Shown: piece by piece, positions 34,801 through 43,803 of the stretch
How the letters are laid out: each line of letters starts with the position of its first letter
Position numbering within the stretch: position 1 is the first letter of the stretch
Origin: Pomphorhynchus laevis
Lineage: Eukaryota > Acanthocephala > Palaeacanthocephala > Echinorhynchida > Pomphorhynchidae
DNA: 64,000 nucleotides
Direction of reading: 5' to 3'
Assembly (NCBI GenBank): GCA_012934845.2
Contig: WNNJ02003815.1
Location: forward strand, 62,001 to 126,000
The notes under the pieces: generated by a model
Told to the model about the DNA's origin: nothing
Seen by the model: the letters and a program-made list of their open reading frames with translations, nothing else
Databases searched by the model: none
Translations under genes and position numbers: made by a program

Positions 34801-37800
34801 AATATTTGTAAATTTTAGCGAGCTCGGTTATGAAACCCTTGTATTCGGCACAGCGCAGCAATCGCATTAGATTAGGCTTCCAGTGTATCACACAATCACA
34901 GATGTCATTGATTGAACTCGCGCGTGCAACGTTACTTCTGGGTTTGGCACAAATAAATATCTCTGACGCATTCGAAGAAGATTCGATGATTGATAAATCA
35001 ACGTGATTTTACAGTGTGCTCCGGTATTGTCCTCTTCGAGGACTGTGCTCGAGTCAATGTGGCCTTGAACGTCTTTCATCGTCATCGAGCGGTTGCAGTA
35101 ATTGACTGCTCTGCAGTTGAGGCAAGGAGTGTTCGCCTTGGCACATATGCAAGATTCGCATTTCGCTGCCGGTCCATTGCACATACAGCAAGGGGCGTGT
35201 GTCGATGGCTTTCCACGGGGCATTGTTAATACACTTTGTTCCTTTCTTCCTTCCGCAAGCGAAGCGATCGGAAAATTGTATATATTAATTGTATGTTATT
35301 TATCTCAAATGTAAGTAGTTAGTGATCAAGAATGTTAAACTGTTGAATGTTTAACTTCAAAAAAATAATAATAATTTTATATAAAATTATATGATAATCT
35401 GAGAGTATTTATTATGCCACTGTAGTTGTTCTGTATCGGGCGGAAAACAAAAATGTGCATTTACACTAATAATAAAATACAACACGAAAATATTCATGGA
35501 ATCAAAAATAATTTGCTATGATTTGAATTAACGGTATCTCGTTCGACTGCCTGGTTTAACAATTGCATTGAGATTATTAGGTTTGGGTTAAGGGTGTTGG
35601 TAAGGTCAGTAGTTAGCGAATCGATTTGCTTAAGTGACCATTTTGAAAGGACAGTGACATTTGGAGATCGGTAGACATTGAATCTGACAACATTTACAGC
35701 GGCAATAATTCGAACGGTTGTAGCATAGGATACGGATTGTATAAAGCTTATAGCAATACCCGTGTATATGGGCGCGGACAATAAGTGGCTTTTATTTTCC
35801 TGTGGTTTATGTCATGGTTATTTCGAAGATGAGGCTGAGGTTATTTCGTGGTTGATTGTAAAAAGCTTAGTAGTAATTTGTTCAATGTTTTGTTTGAATG
35901 CGGATGTTTCAGGAAGACGAACATGTTGTCGATAGTTTACTGATGGGGGGTTAATCGATTTGATTGCTGCAGTAAATGTGAAATGAATTTTGGGTTATAG
36001 GCCAATAACTATTTTGATTAGGCGATACTTACGTACATATGTTTGCTAAAAGTTAATACTTGAAAGGTTGGACCATATTACAGCTAGGGCATAAGTTATC
36101 ATAGATTCTAGGATAACCTTAAAGAATAGAAGGGCGCCATGTAGGAACATCGCACTTTTAAATAATTAATAATTTACTTTAAGAATTGAAGAACAGAGTG
36201 TTAGGATAAACTTGAAAGTTTTCGAAATGTGTGTTTGGCCGATAATATTTTATATGATTTTTGTTTAATGTGAAGAGGAAATAATCATGTGCGCGTTAGA
36301 TGAAACCGTAGATATTATAAGAGTCGATGAATTTGATGGGTCGACAGTCTAGCGAAAGTTTATCGGAATAGCCAGGCGTCCTCCAAGGACAATATTTATT
36401 GCTTTGTCTTCAGAATGTTGCCAGTAAGGCTGTTTTCGATACATTATAAGTTTGCTTCGGTGACGTATGGATTGTGCGATTTGAATAGTCGGAAAGCATT
36501 AGAAGGTCGTCGGCAAAAGAATTATTTTGGAGTCCGGGTCTCGTCAGCCAGCACACTGGTAAATTTCCACCAAAGAGTGAGAAAAGGGGCGGGCTTAGTG
36601 AGTCACCTTGCAGGACTCCATTGTGTTGAGTGATTGATTAAAGCGAATAAATTAACGATATCATAAATAAATAAAGATTTTTTTATATATATCAAAAATG
36701 CACATTTCATTAGGTAACAACATATGATTTAATGTGTCGAGTAATGCCGTAGATATGTGATATTGAAAATTAAGTTTTGCAATGAGAAGTTGACGGTTGA
36801 TATTATCGAAAGATGTCGAAAGTCGCCGAAAAGTGCGTATGCGGGAAGATTGGACGATATCATTGTGAAACACACTATGTCCAGTTTTGGTTAGCGCAGT
36901 GCTGGTGGAATGTCGATTTTGAAATTCATGTTGTTCGGGAGCCAAGAGTTGCTTACAATAGGTAAAAAGACGACTTGAAAGCAACGATGAGAAAAATTTG
37001 AAAGAATAACAAAGTATTGCAAAGACGCGATATGTATTTGGACTGGAAGAGACACTAGAACCTTTATATAGTACTTTAACTACTGATTGCTGCCAGAACT
37101 TTGGAACCGAGTTTCCATTAAAAATTTGAAAAGCGGGTCAGTTCAATATTGACCTAGCATATCAAATGTATCTTTAATATGTTCATTCGCAATACTGTCA
37201 GTACTGGTGGCTTTGTGATTATCGAGATATGCTAGAACATTTTGTAATTAATTAACAAAAAATTGTAGAATTAAAAAGTTGCAAATATCAGTCGGGAGAA
37301 TATGTCGAAGTGTATTGGGAACATGAATAGAACTTAGGTTAAGACGGTTATTACTATTCAAACTCTTATTAATATTCTTATTAATATAACGCCACCAGTA
37401 GTTTTTAATTCATATAACCACTATATATATAGTGACGAATCTTATTATCGGCGCTAGAGCTTTGATCGTGCTTTGTAGCTAGAGAGCTTTTGCTAGTGCA
37501 TTGTGCTTCAGTTGTATTCAAGCGTGTTGCCTGTTCAGCAACGACAGTAAGGTGATGCAAAAAGAAACGATATCACACGTTTTGTTATGTGGAGCCATTG
37601 CTTACGCAAACGATACCAGATGTAAGGCTGGTCACCGGTGGAGGAGCGTGCGCTTAGTGAATTCCTTTCAGAGGTTTACTGACGATTAAGTACTGTCGTT
37701 GTTGTGTAGCTACAGGGCCACAATGATGAGATCACCCTGTAGTGATGAGTAGACTAAGGTCGAAACGCCTCACTGTAGACTAGGCGTCTGTGGTAGGCGC

Positions 37801-40800
37801 ATCCCGGTTTAAGCTTGCCGACGAAGGTTGTGAAAAAGCATGCAGGTTTATACTTTCCTGTTCGTGTTAATTAAAAAAGTTGTATTGGAAGTCTATGTTG
37901 CTATTGAAAGTGTTAGACGAATTATATAAAGCTTTGGAGTGTGCTTCCTATGCATCAATTTAAGTATTCGTGCATACCTTGCCGTATTGAGTGAAGTTAA
38001 GTTTCCACTACTACTTAGTTTCTCTTAGCTGTCGAATCTCATTATGTATATGAGTTTCCTGATGAAATTATTCGCTTAATTGGTGTAAATTTGTTTCCAT
38101 CGATTGTACATATAATATGCTTAAGTTTTAACTTGGTGTTTGAATGAATTGATCTTAAAAGGGTTCGTACTTGATGCACATGAGATAACGAAATGATCTG
38201 GATGGTATTTGTTTCTTACGTCGGTACGGTTTGAGCATGTTGGTGTCAAATCATTGCATAATGTTAAGTAGCTGGTATTGAGGTCGTTATTTTTAATAAT
38301 ATATAGGGAAAGAGATTTCGTCGATATTTAGTTTGGTGAAATCTACACATTGGCTAAGTTCTGGCTGCCTTTGTTTTGTCGGTAGCGTCTTGAATGAATT
38401 TGTGATACTTATGGAAATTTCGCATTTGGTGATTCATGTTTACGTATAAAGGACTAGGAACTCTCAGTGCCAACATCTACTTTAAAATTATGTAATAATA
38501 AAATTTTATTATAATTTTTATATAAATAATAAAATAATAATGAAGTGATGTATTGAAATATAGAAATATCCAATATGCAACAATATACAATATAAAAATG
38601 GAAATACTATTGTCGAAATGAGATATTAGACTTCTCACTGGATGCTACTTTGCTAGTTACATATTTTAAGCTAAACGTTAATAGATATTTGAATTTATTC
38701 AAAATACGCTTTTTTATTTAAAGTACCAAAATTAAATTTATGGTTGTAAGATTAATAGAATGATATTTTTGTGATTACAATTAATGACCAGAGTGTAAAA
38801 TGTTTGCTGTTTCGTTGGACCAATTTTAATTTAAAAAATTTAAATTATTAAATTATTATTTTTTACAAAAATACTTCCGATGTCGAATGGCCATCACTCT
38901 AGCTAAAGCCATATCTATGTCTTTGAGAACAGTACCGAGAGCAAACTCGGGATTTTAAATCAGGTACATTGAACAATAAATAAAAAATAAAATTTATATT
39001 GAGGCCCATTTGAGGGAACCCTAGTTGTATTGTTGTTGGTGTAATAAAAAAATTAATGACCAGAGTGTAAAATGTTTGCTGTTTCTTTGGACCAATTTTA
39101 GTTTTAAAAATTTAAATTATAAAATTATTATTATTTTTACAAACAATAATTTTGGGTGAAAATATCATTTATTGTGGCAATTTAGTAAATAAATAATAAA
39201 TATGACAAATATTAAATATCATATTTAGGTAGCGTTGAGGGCGATAGGATTTGAACCAAGAAAAGAAGATGTCGATTTGATGCTGGAATCATTAGGAATT
39301 AGCAAATCTTGTAAGAACGTCTTATAATTTTGTAAATTAAACAAGAAATTAGTAAAATTACAGATTAAGTTCATTATAATAACAGGTTCTTTAAAATGAT
39401 ATCAAGGCACCATAAAAGATGCCTTGATACCTAACAACCACAAGGAAGTTGCTATGAAGAGTTTTAAATTATCATGCAGCACAATATCCAGCAATTTGAA
39501 TGTGGTAGTGAATTTAATGTTTAAATATGCTTACTTTGATTATTAGATTTTAATAAGATTGGCAGTATAAAATGGTTTTTCTTATGAATAAACCTCACTT
39601 TAAAGTTTTCTCGTAAAATGTTTGTTTTAATAGATAAGCTGAGTTTACAGTCGAGAAAAATTGTTAAAATTGTAAGGATATAGCTTGCATAGTAATTGCC
39701 AGTTGATGGTATCTTAAAAAATACATAGTTCAATAGAAATGCACGTCACTAAAGCCGTCACTATATACATAACAGTTCAAAGTAACGACAAAAATGGCAA
39801 ATAAATTCAAAGAAAATTTCTTTTTTGTTAGAAATTCCAAAGCAAAAGTAGATTTATTCTATTGATTTCAATTGATTGATTAATTAATCAATCAATCAAA
39901 TATTTAATTAATTATTTTAATTAATTGATTTTATTAATGACAAAAAAAATGAAAATTTTAATTCTAATTTAATATCTCTAATTCAATATTGATTTTCTCA
40001 TAAATGCATTTAATTAATTTTCTTTTAATATAGTTCATATATTCTAGTTATGCACCTTGTAATTATTTTAAAAGTTTGTTTTTTTTCATAAATTTCTCAG
40101 ATTTATTTCTTTAGTAAATTAATCAATTAATTTATTAATTAATTATTAATTATTAATAATTAATAATAATTAATAAATTATTATTTATTCTTATTATTAT
40201 CTCTAATTCAGTATATATCTGAAATTAATTATCTCTTATTATCTGGTAATTTCTTTAGTAAATTTTTTTATATTTACGGATATTAGTAATACGACGGGAA
40301 TGATATATGATAAAGCTTAAGGTTGAATTTGTATTAAGGTTGAATTAGATAATAAAACTATACCTATATTTGGAATCTAAAATTACATAAATCAAATCAG
40401 CTACTGAGTCTAATAAATAAAATAAATAAATAAAAATGCTAAATCAATCAAAATGTAATAATTAGATAATAAATGTTATATAAGATTATATAAAATTTAT
40501 ATCAAGTTAAAATTTAAAATTGAAATTTAAAACAAATTTTGAAATTTTTAAAATAAAATTATTTAAACTAATTTTTAAAAATTTTTATCTATAGCTATTC
40601 ATCATTTATAAATTAATTTTTAAATCATCAATTTATAATTATCAAGTTTATAAATTTACATAGTGCCACATATCAAGCAATAAATGATATATTAAGCAAT
40701 GTGAAACTATCTTTGTTTTGAAATCGATTGGGCAGTTTAAACTGACATATATCTTGGGTATATTAAAGATAAAATAATTTGTTGTTCAAATGTTTAGGAA

Positions 40801-41831
40801 TTAATTTAGAGATTTAATGTGCTTTTGATTTTCAGATCTCTGCATAAGCAAAGTACTCACAACTTATTTAATTTTAAATTTAGATCCTATTTGTAAAGGT
40901 TTCCTTATATTACTAATTCTCTTTAAAAATATTTATTTTTCAGCAAATATCTCATTCAAATCATTTATGGATATTGTCGCCTACAAGCTTGACGAAAAGG
41001 GTACAGGAGAAGAACTAGCCCGCACATTTAGGTATATAGTCACTTTTTAGCCTTAAATATTAATTATGTTAATATCTTAAAAAGGTTGTTTACTGACCCA
41101 AAACGGAATGTAATTACAGTTGATTCTCTAAAACATGTTGTTGAGAAAATCGGAGAAGATGTTACCGTAGAAGAGTTAAAGGTTATTAAATACTAGTAAA
41201 TTTTAAACATTTACGACGAGTAATGAATTCATTGAAGTAATGAATTTAACAAAAATAATACCTGTTAAATTACGTTGTCCAAGGAATTATGTTGTTCTGA
41301 TAATTTATAAATATAAGAATAAAATAAACAAATATATTAATATATTATAAATTATTAATATTACATTATAAACATTTTTTATCAAATTCATTTTTTGAAT
41401 TCATTAAAATTAATTAAAAGTAATGAATTTTACAGGTAAAAATTTATCTATAAAATTGTTGTCTAATTTATAAAGATATGAATGAAAAATAAATATAAAT
41501 TATTTATATTAAATAAATTTAATATAAAAATAATAAATATTATTTATTAATATTAAATATTTACCAATATTTATTTTAAATATTATTTAAAATAAATAAT
41601 AAATAAATTTTGTTTATCGTACAAAATATAATTTGCATTTTTTAGTATTTATTATATTTCTGGATATTTATTAATATTATTTTATCATACATTGATAATA
41701 TGACAATATTCAATTATGATGGGGTTTTAAGTACTCTATTTTAGGAAATGATGGAAGAGGCTGACTTAGATGGTAATGGAGTGGTCGATCTTAATGAATT
41801 TATACAGATGATGAGAAGAGCTCGTTTATAA
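28848..41831 (+). CDS. CETN: Centrin, EF-hand protein of centrioles; five exons seen, start exon missing
   Basis: Exons: 28848-28988, 39229-39310, 40944-41031, 41085-41181 and 41745-41831. All introns are GT-AG with phases 0, 1, 2 and 0 that join in frame to 164 residues ending at TAA 41829-41831. Family members have about 160-175 residues. Centrins are calcium-binding proteins of centrioles, basal bodies and (with XPC) DNA repair. EF-hand 1 is canonical (DSNGTGNINLRD, residues 34-45) and is followed by the centrin signature VALRAIGFEPRKEDV. EF-hand 2 is shortened and has lost its acidic ligands (GISKSNISFKSF). EF-hand 3 (TDPKRNVITVDS) has also lost them. EF-hand 4 is canonical (DLDGNGVVDLNE, 143-154). 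The N-terminal stub SSQNTQGGSG comes after an acceptor, so an upstream coding exon is expected. Intron 1 is 10.2 kb and full of mobile elements; the others are 1633, 53 and 563 bp. Confidence 0.93.
28989..30511. other. Centrin intron 1, left part
   Basis: AT-rich intron sequence with no recognisable element until the fold-back repeat at 30.5 kb. Confidence 0.45.
30512..30719. repeat. Fold-back element, shortened copy
   Basis: It shares GAAAATTC, TTTCCAATCCGAATTATTAC and AAGAAGGCGAGGAAACAGG with the 58.7-kb element. The right arm repeats these inverted (CCTGTTTCCTCGCCTTCTTG, near 30692-30711). The inner ACTACGGCATGTCATCTTC block is present on the left only, so the middle has been replaced or deleted. 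Confidence 0.8.
30735..30830. repeat. MITE-family end (GGAGCTGGATCAAA type)
   Basis: The inverted end TTGATCCAGCTCCAATAATT matches the terminal repeats of the elements at 52.7-53.2 and 60.2-60.4 kb. Only one end is recognisable here. Confidence 0.6.
31069..31255 (-). repeat. Partial third copy of the leader repeat
   Basis: Nearly identical to 31433-31617 and to 35154-35345. It begins at TTCGCATTTCGCTGCC and ends at GTTAAACTGTTG, so it covers the start of the Cys-rich module and the bases before it. Confidence 0.88.
31296..32249 (-). repeat. Leader direct repeat, second copy
   Basis: About 954 bp matching 35023-35974 with only scattered differences. Both end at GCTGCAGTAAA on the plus strand, which is taken as the 5' terminus of the element. 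It includes the Cys-rich start module at 31210-31494. Confidence 0.9.
32279..33030 (-). pseudogene. Endonuclease-type LINE: CCHC finger and restriction-like endonuclease region
   Basis: From 33009 down, the pre-finger segment RNRQSRINNATFRDAIAVCY leads into a C-C-H-C cluster (FCYFCGSKTSLSHCLTCPK) and then IRHDSIRDIIAKTLTVVC. Further down come PDARLDISCCGFYGGRSER (a likely PD/D nuclease core), APSNLSI, ERANFSPIVLSCI and the terminal RLQETIGIQLARCISMCIRG. The order is the same as in the 3.0-4.0 kb fragment. Frames change several times. The nuclease assignment follows from position and the D-containing motif, not from a search. Confidence 0.68.
33229..33501 (-). pseudogene. Endonuclease-type LINE: segment between RT and zinc finger
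   Basis: A 90-codon open stretch containing VGDRPYLLKSIEVSKFCALV and QHRWARTQRTN, then PLQNTIRKAF. It lies between the RT YADD (about 33650) and the CCHC region and matches, in order, what follows the polymerase thumb in related elements. It carries no catalytic residues. Confidence 0.6.
34001..34891 (-). pseudogene. Endonuclease-type LINE: N-terminal region and first RT motifs
   Basis: 296 codons. A helical, basic N-terminal half (about 1-130) precedes a KLDSGDK-like linker. RT motifs 1-2 follow at the C-terminal end: ALSTCRLIALTKTSGIGPIG, ICDVSRRIMTRVILSIV, CGLIQMCAG. The rest of the polymerase continues at lower coordinates in other frames: a DVDNG motif A, TQGDVLSM motif B near 33770, and YADDSN motif C near 33660. 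RT copies element RNA at the nick made by the C-terminal nuclease. It is broken after motif 2. Confidence 0.78.
34888..35223 (-). CDS. Endonuclease-type LINE: Cys-rich N-terminal module
   Basis: 111 codons beginning MPRGKPSTHAPCCMCNGPA. Nine or more cysteines lie within residues 12-45 (CCMC, CESCICAKANTPCLNC, YCNR). The spacing recalls the CXC motif of tesmin-type DNA-binding proteins and is typically found at the start of this RT family. It probably binds nucleic acid or zinc. The same module is duplicated at 31210-31494, and partly at 31020-31130. The frame ends just before the RT region, which probably belonged to the same protein. Confidence 0.65.
   Translation of the reverse strand: MPRGKPSTHAPCCMCNGPAAKCESCICAKANTPCLNCRAVNYCNRSMTMKDVQGHIDSSTVLEEDNTGAHCKITLIYQSSNLLRMRQRYLFVPNPEVTLHARVQSMTSVIV
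35023..35974 (-). repeat. Leader direct repeat, first copy
   Basis: This is the 5' part of the full-length unit. It pairs with 31296-32249. Upstream of the Cys-rich ATG it contains about 750 bp of leader with an open stretch (35781-35494, beginning MSAPIYTGIA) that is also present in the other copy but interrupted there. Confidence 0.9.
35985..37260 (-). mobile_element. LINE L-E, reverse transcriptase region, next to the endonuclease-type LINE
   Basis: The clearest part is 36984-36661: LLSSRLFTYCKQLLAPEQHE, the FQNRHSTSTALTK block, a decayed motif A (FRRLSTSFDNINRQLLIAKL) and YHISTALLDTLNHMLL. Below it come a damaged motif B/C region (36610-36360) and a thumb ending near 36000 (VIWSNLSSINF). 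The element stops where the leader of the endonuclease-type LINE begins at 35974, so that element probably inserted into or beside it. It is heavily broken. Confidence 0.72.
37261..38780. other. Centrin intron 1, right part
   Basis: Apart from the hammerhead-like fold, no coding or named repeat is seen. 37440-37860 is less AT-rich than its surroundings and may be one unidentified element that carries the fold. Confidence 0.4.
37718..37793 (+). ncRNA. Hammerhead-ribozyme-like fold, type I order, one core mismatch
   Basis: Stem I is CCACA (37718-37722) with TGTGG (37789-37793). Core strand 1 is ATGATGA (37723-37729; consensus CUGAUGA, so C3 is A). Stem II closes with GATC (37730-37733) and GGTC (37758-37761), with an inner hairpin ATCAC/GTGAT. 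Core strand 2 is GAAA (37762-37765). Stem III is CGCCT (37766-37770) with AGGCG (37782-37786). The last A of GAAA faces T37787 and the cleavage base is C37788, giving the required GUC before stem I. All three helices are in register. C3 is normally needed for cleavage, so this copy is probably weak or dead. Confidence 0.6.
38785..38868. repeat. Short direct repeat, copy 1
   Basis: ATGACCAGAGTGTAAAATG and the following GTTTGCTGTTTC recur at 39055-39145 with a few differences, about 270 bp apart inside centrin intron 1. Confidence 0.85.
39055..39145. repeat. Short direct repeat, copy 2
   Basis: Second copy of the 38785 repeat, about 85 bp before the acceptor of the second visible centrin exon. 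Confidence 0.85.
39311..40943. other. Centrin intron 2, with an R-1 repeat fragment at 40384-40560
   Basis: AT-rich intron. At 40387 it carries TCAAATCAGCTACTGAGTC and about 170 bp that match the left end of the R-1 repeat at 8251. The R-1 core block with the hairpin is absent here. Confidence 0.6.
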
Positions 41832-42600
41832 TAAAGATGATTTTTTAATAAGAATTTACTCGAAATGTTCAATATCAATAGATTCAAAAGCACTATTTGA
41901 AATAAAATAGATGAAGGAGTCGTTCAATATTTTAAAACAAATAATTTTTAAATTTCAGTAATACCATATTAAATATAAACAGTTATCTTATGAAAATTAG
42001 AGATGACGTAAATATAAGAAAATAAATTTCCTTTATATACACTTTGAATTTATACGTAGATTACATTTTAGACGTTTAAAAATACTTTAACGTTTTAAAT
42101 CAATGCTTGAGCTGATACTGCATTTAAAATAATAATTTAATATTTAATTATTATTAATTTAATAATTTAAATTATTATTATTATTTAATTATTAATTATT
42201 ATTTATAATAATTTATTATAAATAATAAATTATTATTTAATATTAAAATAATAATTTACAATTTTTAGTTAAAACAAATCTTTATGCTCGATGCACTTGA
42301 ATGTAGTACTAAATGTGCAGAATAATTTTTTATCAACACATCACAGTATGAACGCGATATGTTCTAATTGTAGTGTTTATTTGCGAATTATTGAAGTTCT
42401 GACGAGCCCAGGTTTACAATTGCACGACGGTGGTGTATAATACAATTCAAATATGTCTGGTTCAAAGCTTACATGTTTTGACTAAAGGTGTATGGGTTTT
42501 AAGCTATTTAGATAGGATATATTAGCTGGTTTCAAATCCCAAATTACCTAGTGTGACGTAAACAGTCAAATAGTAGAAATATCCACTTGCATCACAGATT
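41832..42600. other. Downstream of centrin
   Basis: AT-rich sequence with an AATAAAA near 41902 that could serve centrin polyadenylation. No other gene is seen. Confidence 0.4.
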
Positions 42601-42754
42601 AATTATCAATATTATATTATCCGTTTTTATCTTTAATTAGATACTTTTTTTGTAATAAGTATCATACTTATTACAAAAAATCATACTTATTCACTTTCAG
42701 AGTAAACTTACGAATATAATTCAATGATTAAATTAGCTTTTTGAATCAACTATA
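42601..42754 (+). repeat. Inverted repeat pair, left copy
   Basis: About 140 bp nearly identical to the reverse complement of 48262-48397, sharing ATTATATTATCCGTTTTTAT, CACTTTCAGAGTAAACTTAC and AATTCAATGATTAAATTAGC. This copy has an extra perfect small hairpin around GTAATAAGTATCATACTTATTAC. The pair encloses the 398-bp tandem array. Confidence 0.85.
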
Positions 42755-43395
42755 TCACACATGTCATACAATCTTCTGATTCACATGCAATATAGGAAAG
42801 CATGGATTTTGTGCATCTTGCGAAAGCAATATCTAAAATTCTTAAAGTTAATTTTACATACTGAAACATTTATAGCTCTACCGGAGATGTAAATGATATA
42901 TACATTTACATTTATATTTTGTTATACATTTATATTAATTTCAGTTTTGAATTTTTAAATTTTTAAATTTAAATTTTAACAGCACTAAGCTGTACCTACT
43001 TAAATCTTACTATAAGTCAACCTAAATACGCTGCATTCCAATATTGGTAGATTTTATCAGCCATTCAACATTTCAATTTCGGTCAGTTTTTTCTCACTAG
43101 GCGGTTATTAGACTTGTTTCTGCATTGAAAGTTTCATTTTATTTTTATCATTTTACAAATTTTAATCGCGATCATTTCCTAATTTAAATTAAATCTGTAT
43201 TGTTAGAAGATAGTGTAACCTTCACTTTGATAAAACTACCATGAGTCATTATGAGTCATTTTGATATTAAACTAGTCATCTATACGATTTAATTTTAGTT
43301 TGATATGAACGCAGAATTTGCTCTTACTGTATATGTTTTTAATAAGAAAACTTTTTTTAAGGTATTAATATGTATTTAAATATTTATTATATAAC
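42755..43395. other. Non-coding spacer
   Basis: AT-rich. Nothing recognisable. Confidence 0.35.
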
Positions 43396-43803
43396 ATGAT
43401 AATATTCCAGACACGCAGAACTGAGATGGAAAATGCTCCGACGGCATCACTACCTTTCCATTCAAGAACGGACGAAACTTATGCTGGGGTTGCACTTGTG
43501 TCGACACATTTGCCGAAACCAGCGTACACTCGTCAGCAATTGAGTCAGGAAGAGCCGCCAAAAACGCAGAAGCAAAAACAGCTTAAGTACAAAAGCCTAT
43601 CAGGACGGTTTCAATTCGGACCGATTGCTATCGAGACTACAGAAGTGTTCGAACCGACAACAGCAGTCATCATAAATAAAATCGGACAGAGAATTCAGTC
43701 TACAACGGGTAAACTAAGCGAGTCGTTGTGGTTAAAGCAAAGACTAGGTTTAGCAGTGCAGCGCGGCAACGCCTTTAGCATTATTAGCAGTGCTAGACAA
43801 TGA
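43396..43803 (+). CDS. Open frame of 135 codons, probably the C-terminal end of a retroelement protein
   Basis: ATG at 43396 with TTCCAG just after it, so it may instead be a spliced exon starting at 43411. The C-terminal half is KQKQLKYKSLSGRFQFGPIA, then ETTEVFEPTTAVIINKIGQRI and LWLKQRLGLAVQRGNAFSI. This layout (basic KYxxL, FxPIAxET, IGxRI, QRxxLAVQRGNA) parallels the terminal segment of the endonuclease-type LINEs at 3.0 and 32.3 kb (ERANFSPIV.. then IQLARCISMCIRG). From memory it resembles the ends of RT-associated proteins in invertebrates. No RT is found nearby. GC content is higher than the flanks. It could still be an exon of an unknown host gene. Confidence 0.45.
   Translation: MIIFQTRRTEMENAPTASLPFHSRTDETYAGVALVSTHLPKPAYTRQQLSQEEPPKTQKQKQLKYKSLSGRFQFGPIAIETTEVFEPTTAVIINKIGQRIQSTTGKLSESLWLKQRLGLAVQRGNAFSIISSARQ

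Larger units (their letters stand above)
31069..35974 (-). mobile_element. LINE with restriction-like endonuclease: full-length unit joined head to tail to two partial units
   Basis: Reading down the minus strand, a 3.7-kb unit runs from 35974 to about 32250: leader, Cys-rich module (35223), RT (34891 to about 33500), CCHC finger and endonuclease (to about 32280). About 35 bp after its coding end a second unit starts with the same leader (32249 to 31296). This one lacks the RT: its Cys-rich frame runs into a short piece of the endonuclease region (31294-31256, APSNLSI) and then into a third partial leader (31255-31069). The two leaders are about 98% alike over 950 bp. The order RT, CCHC, PD-(D/E)XK-like nuclease is that of R2/CRE-type LINEs. 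Predicted proteins of this build are, from memory, common in cnidarians and sponges. The polymerase frame has several breaks, so it is inactive. Confidence 0.75.

Noticed and set aside
31296-35974. The 950-bp direct repeats as LTRs of an LTR retrotransposon
   Set aside because: The enclosed proteins are LINE type, the repeats contain the start of the coding region, and the second unit continues past the repeat. Head-to-tail LINE units explain it better.
28848-41831. Calmodulin or another EF-hand protein instead of centrin
   Set aside because: The stretch LRVALRAIGFEPRKEDV after EF-hand 1, the final EF-hand and the length fit centrin and not calmodulin.
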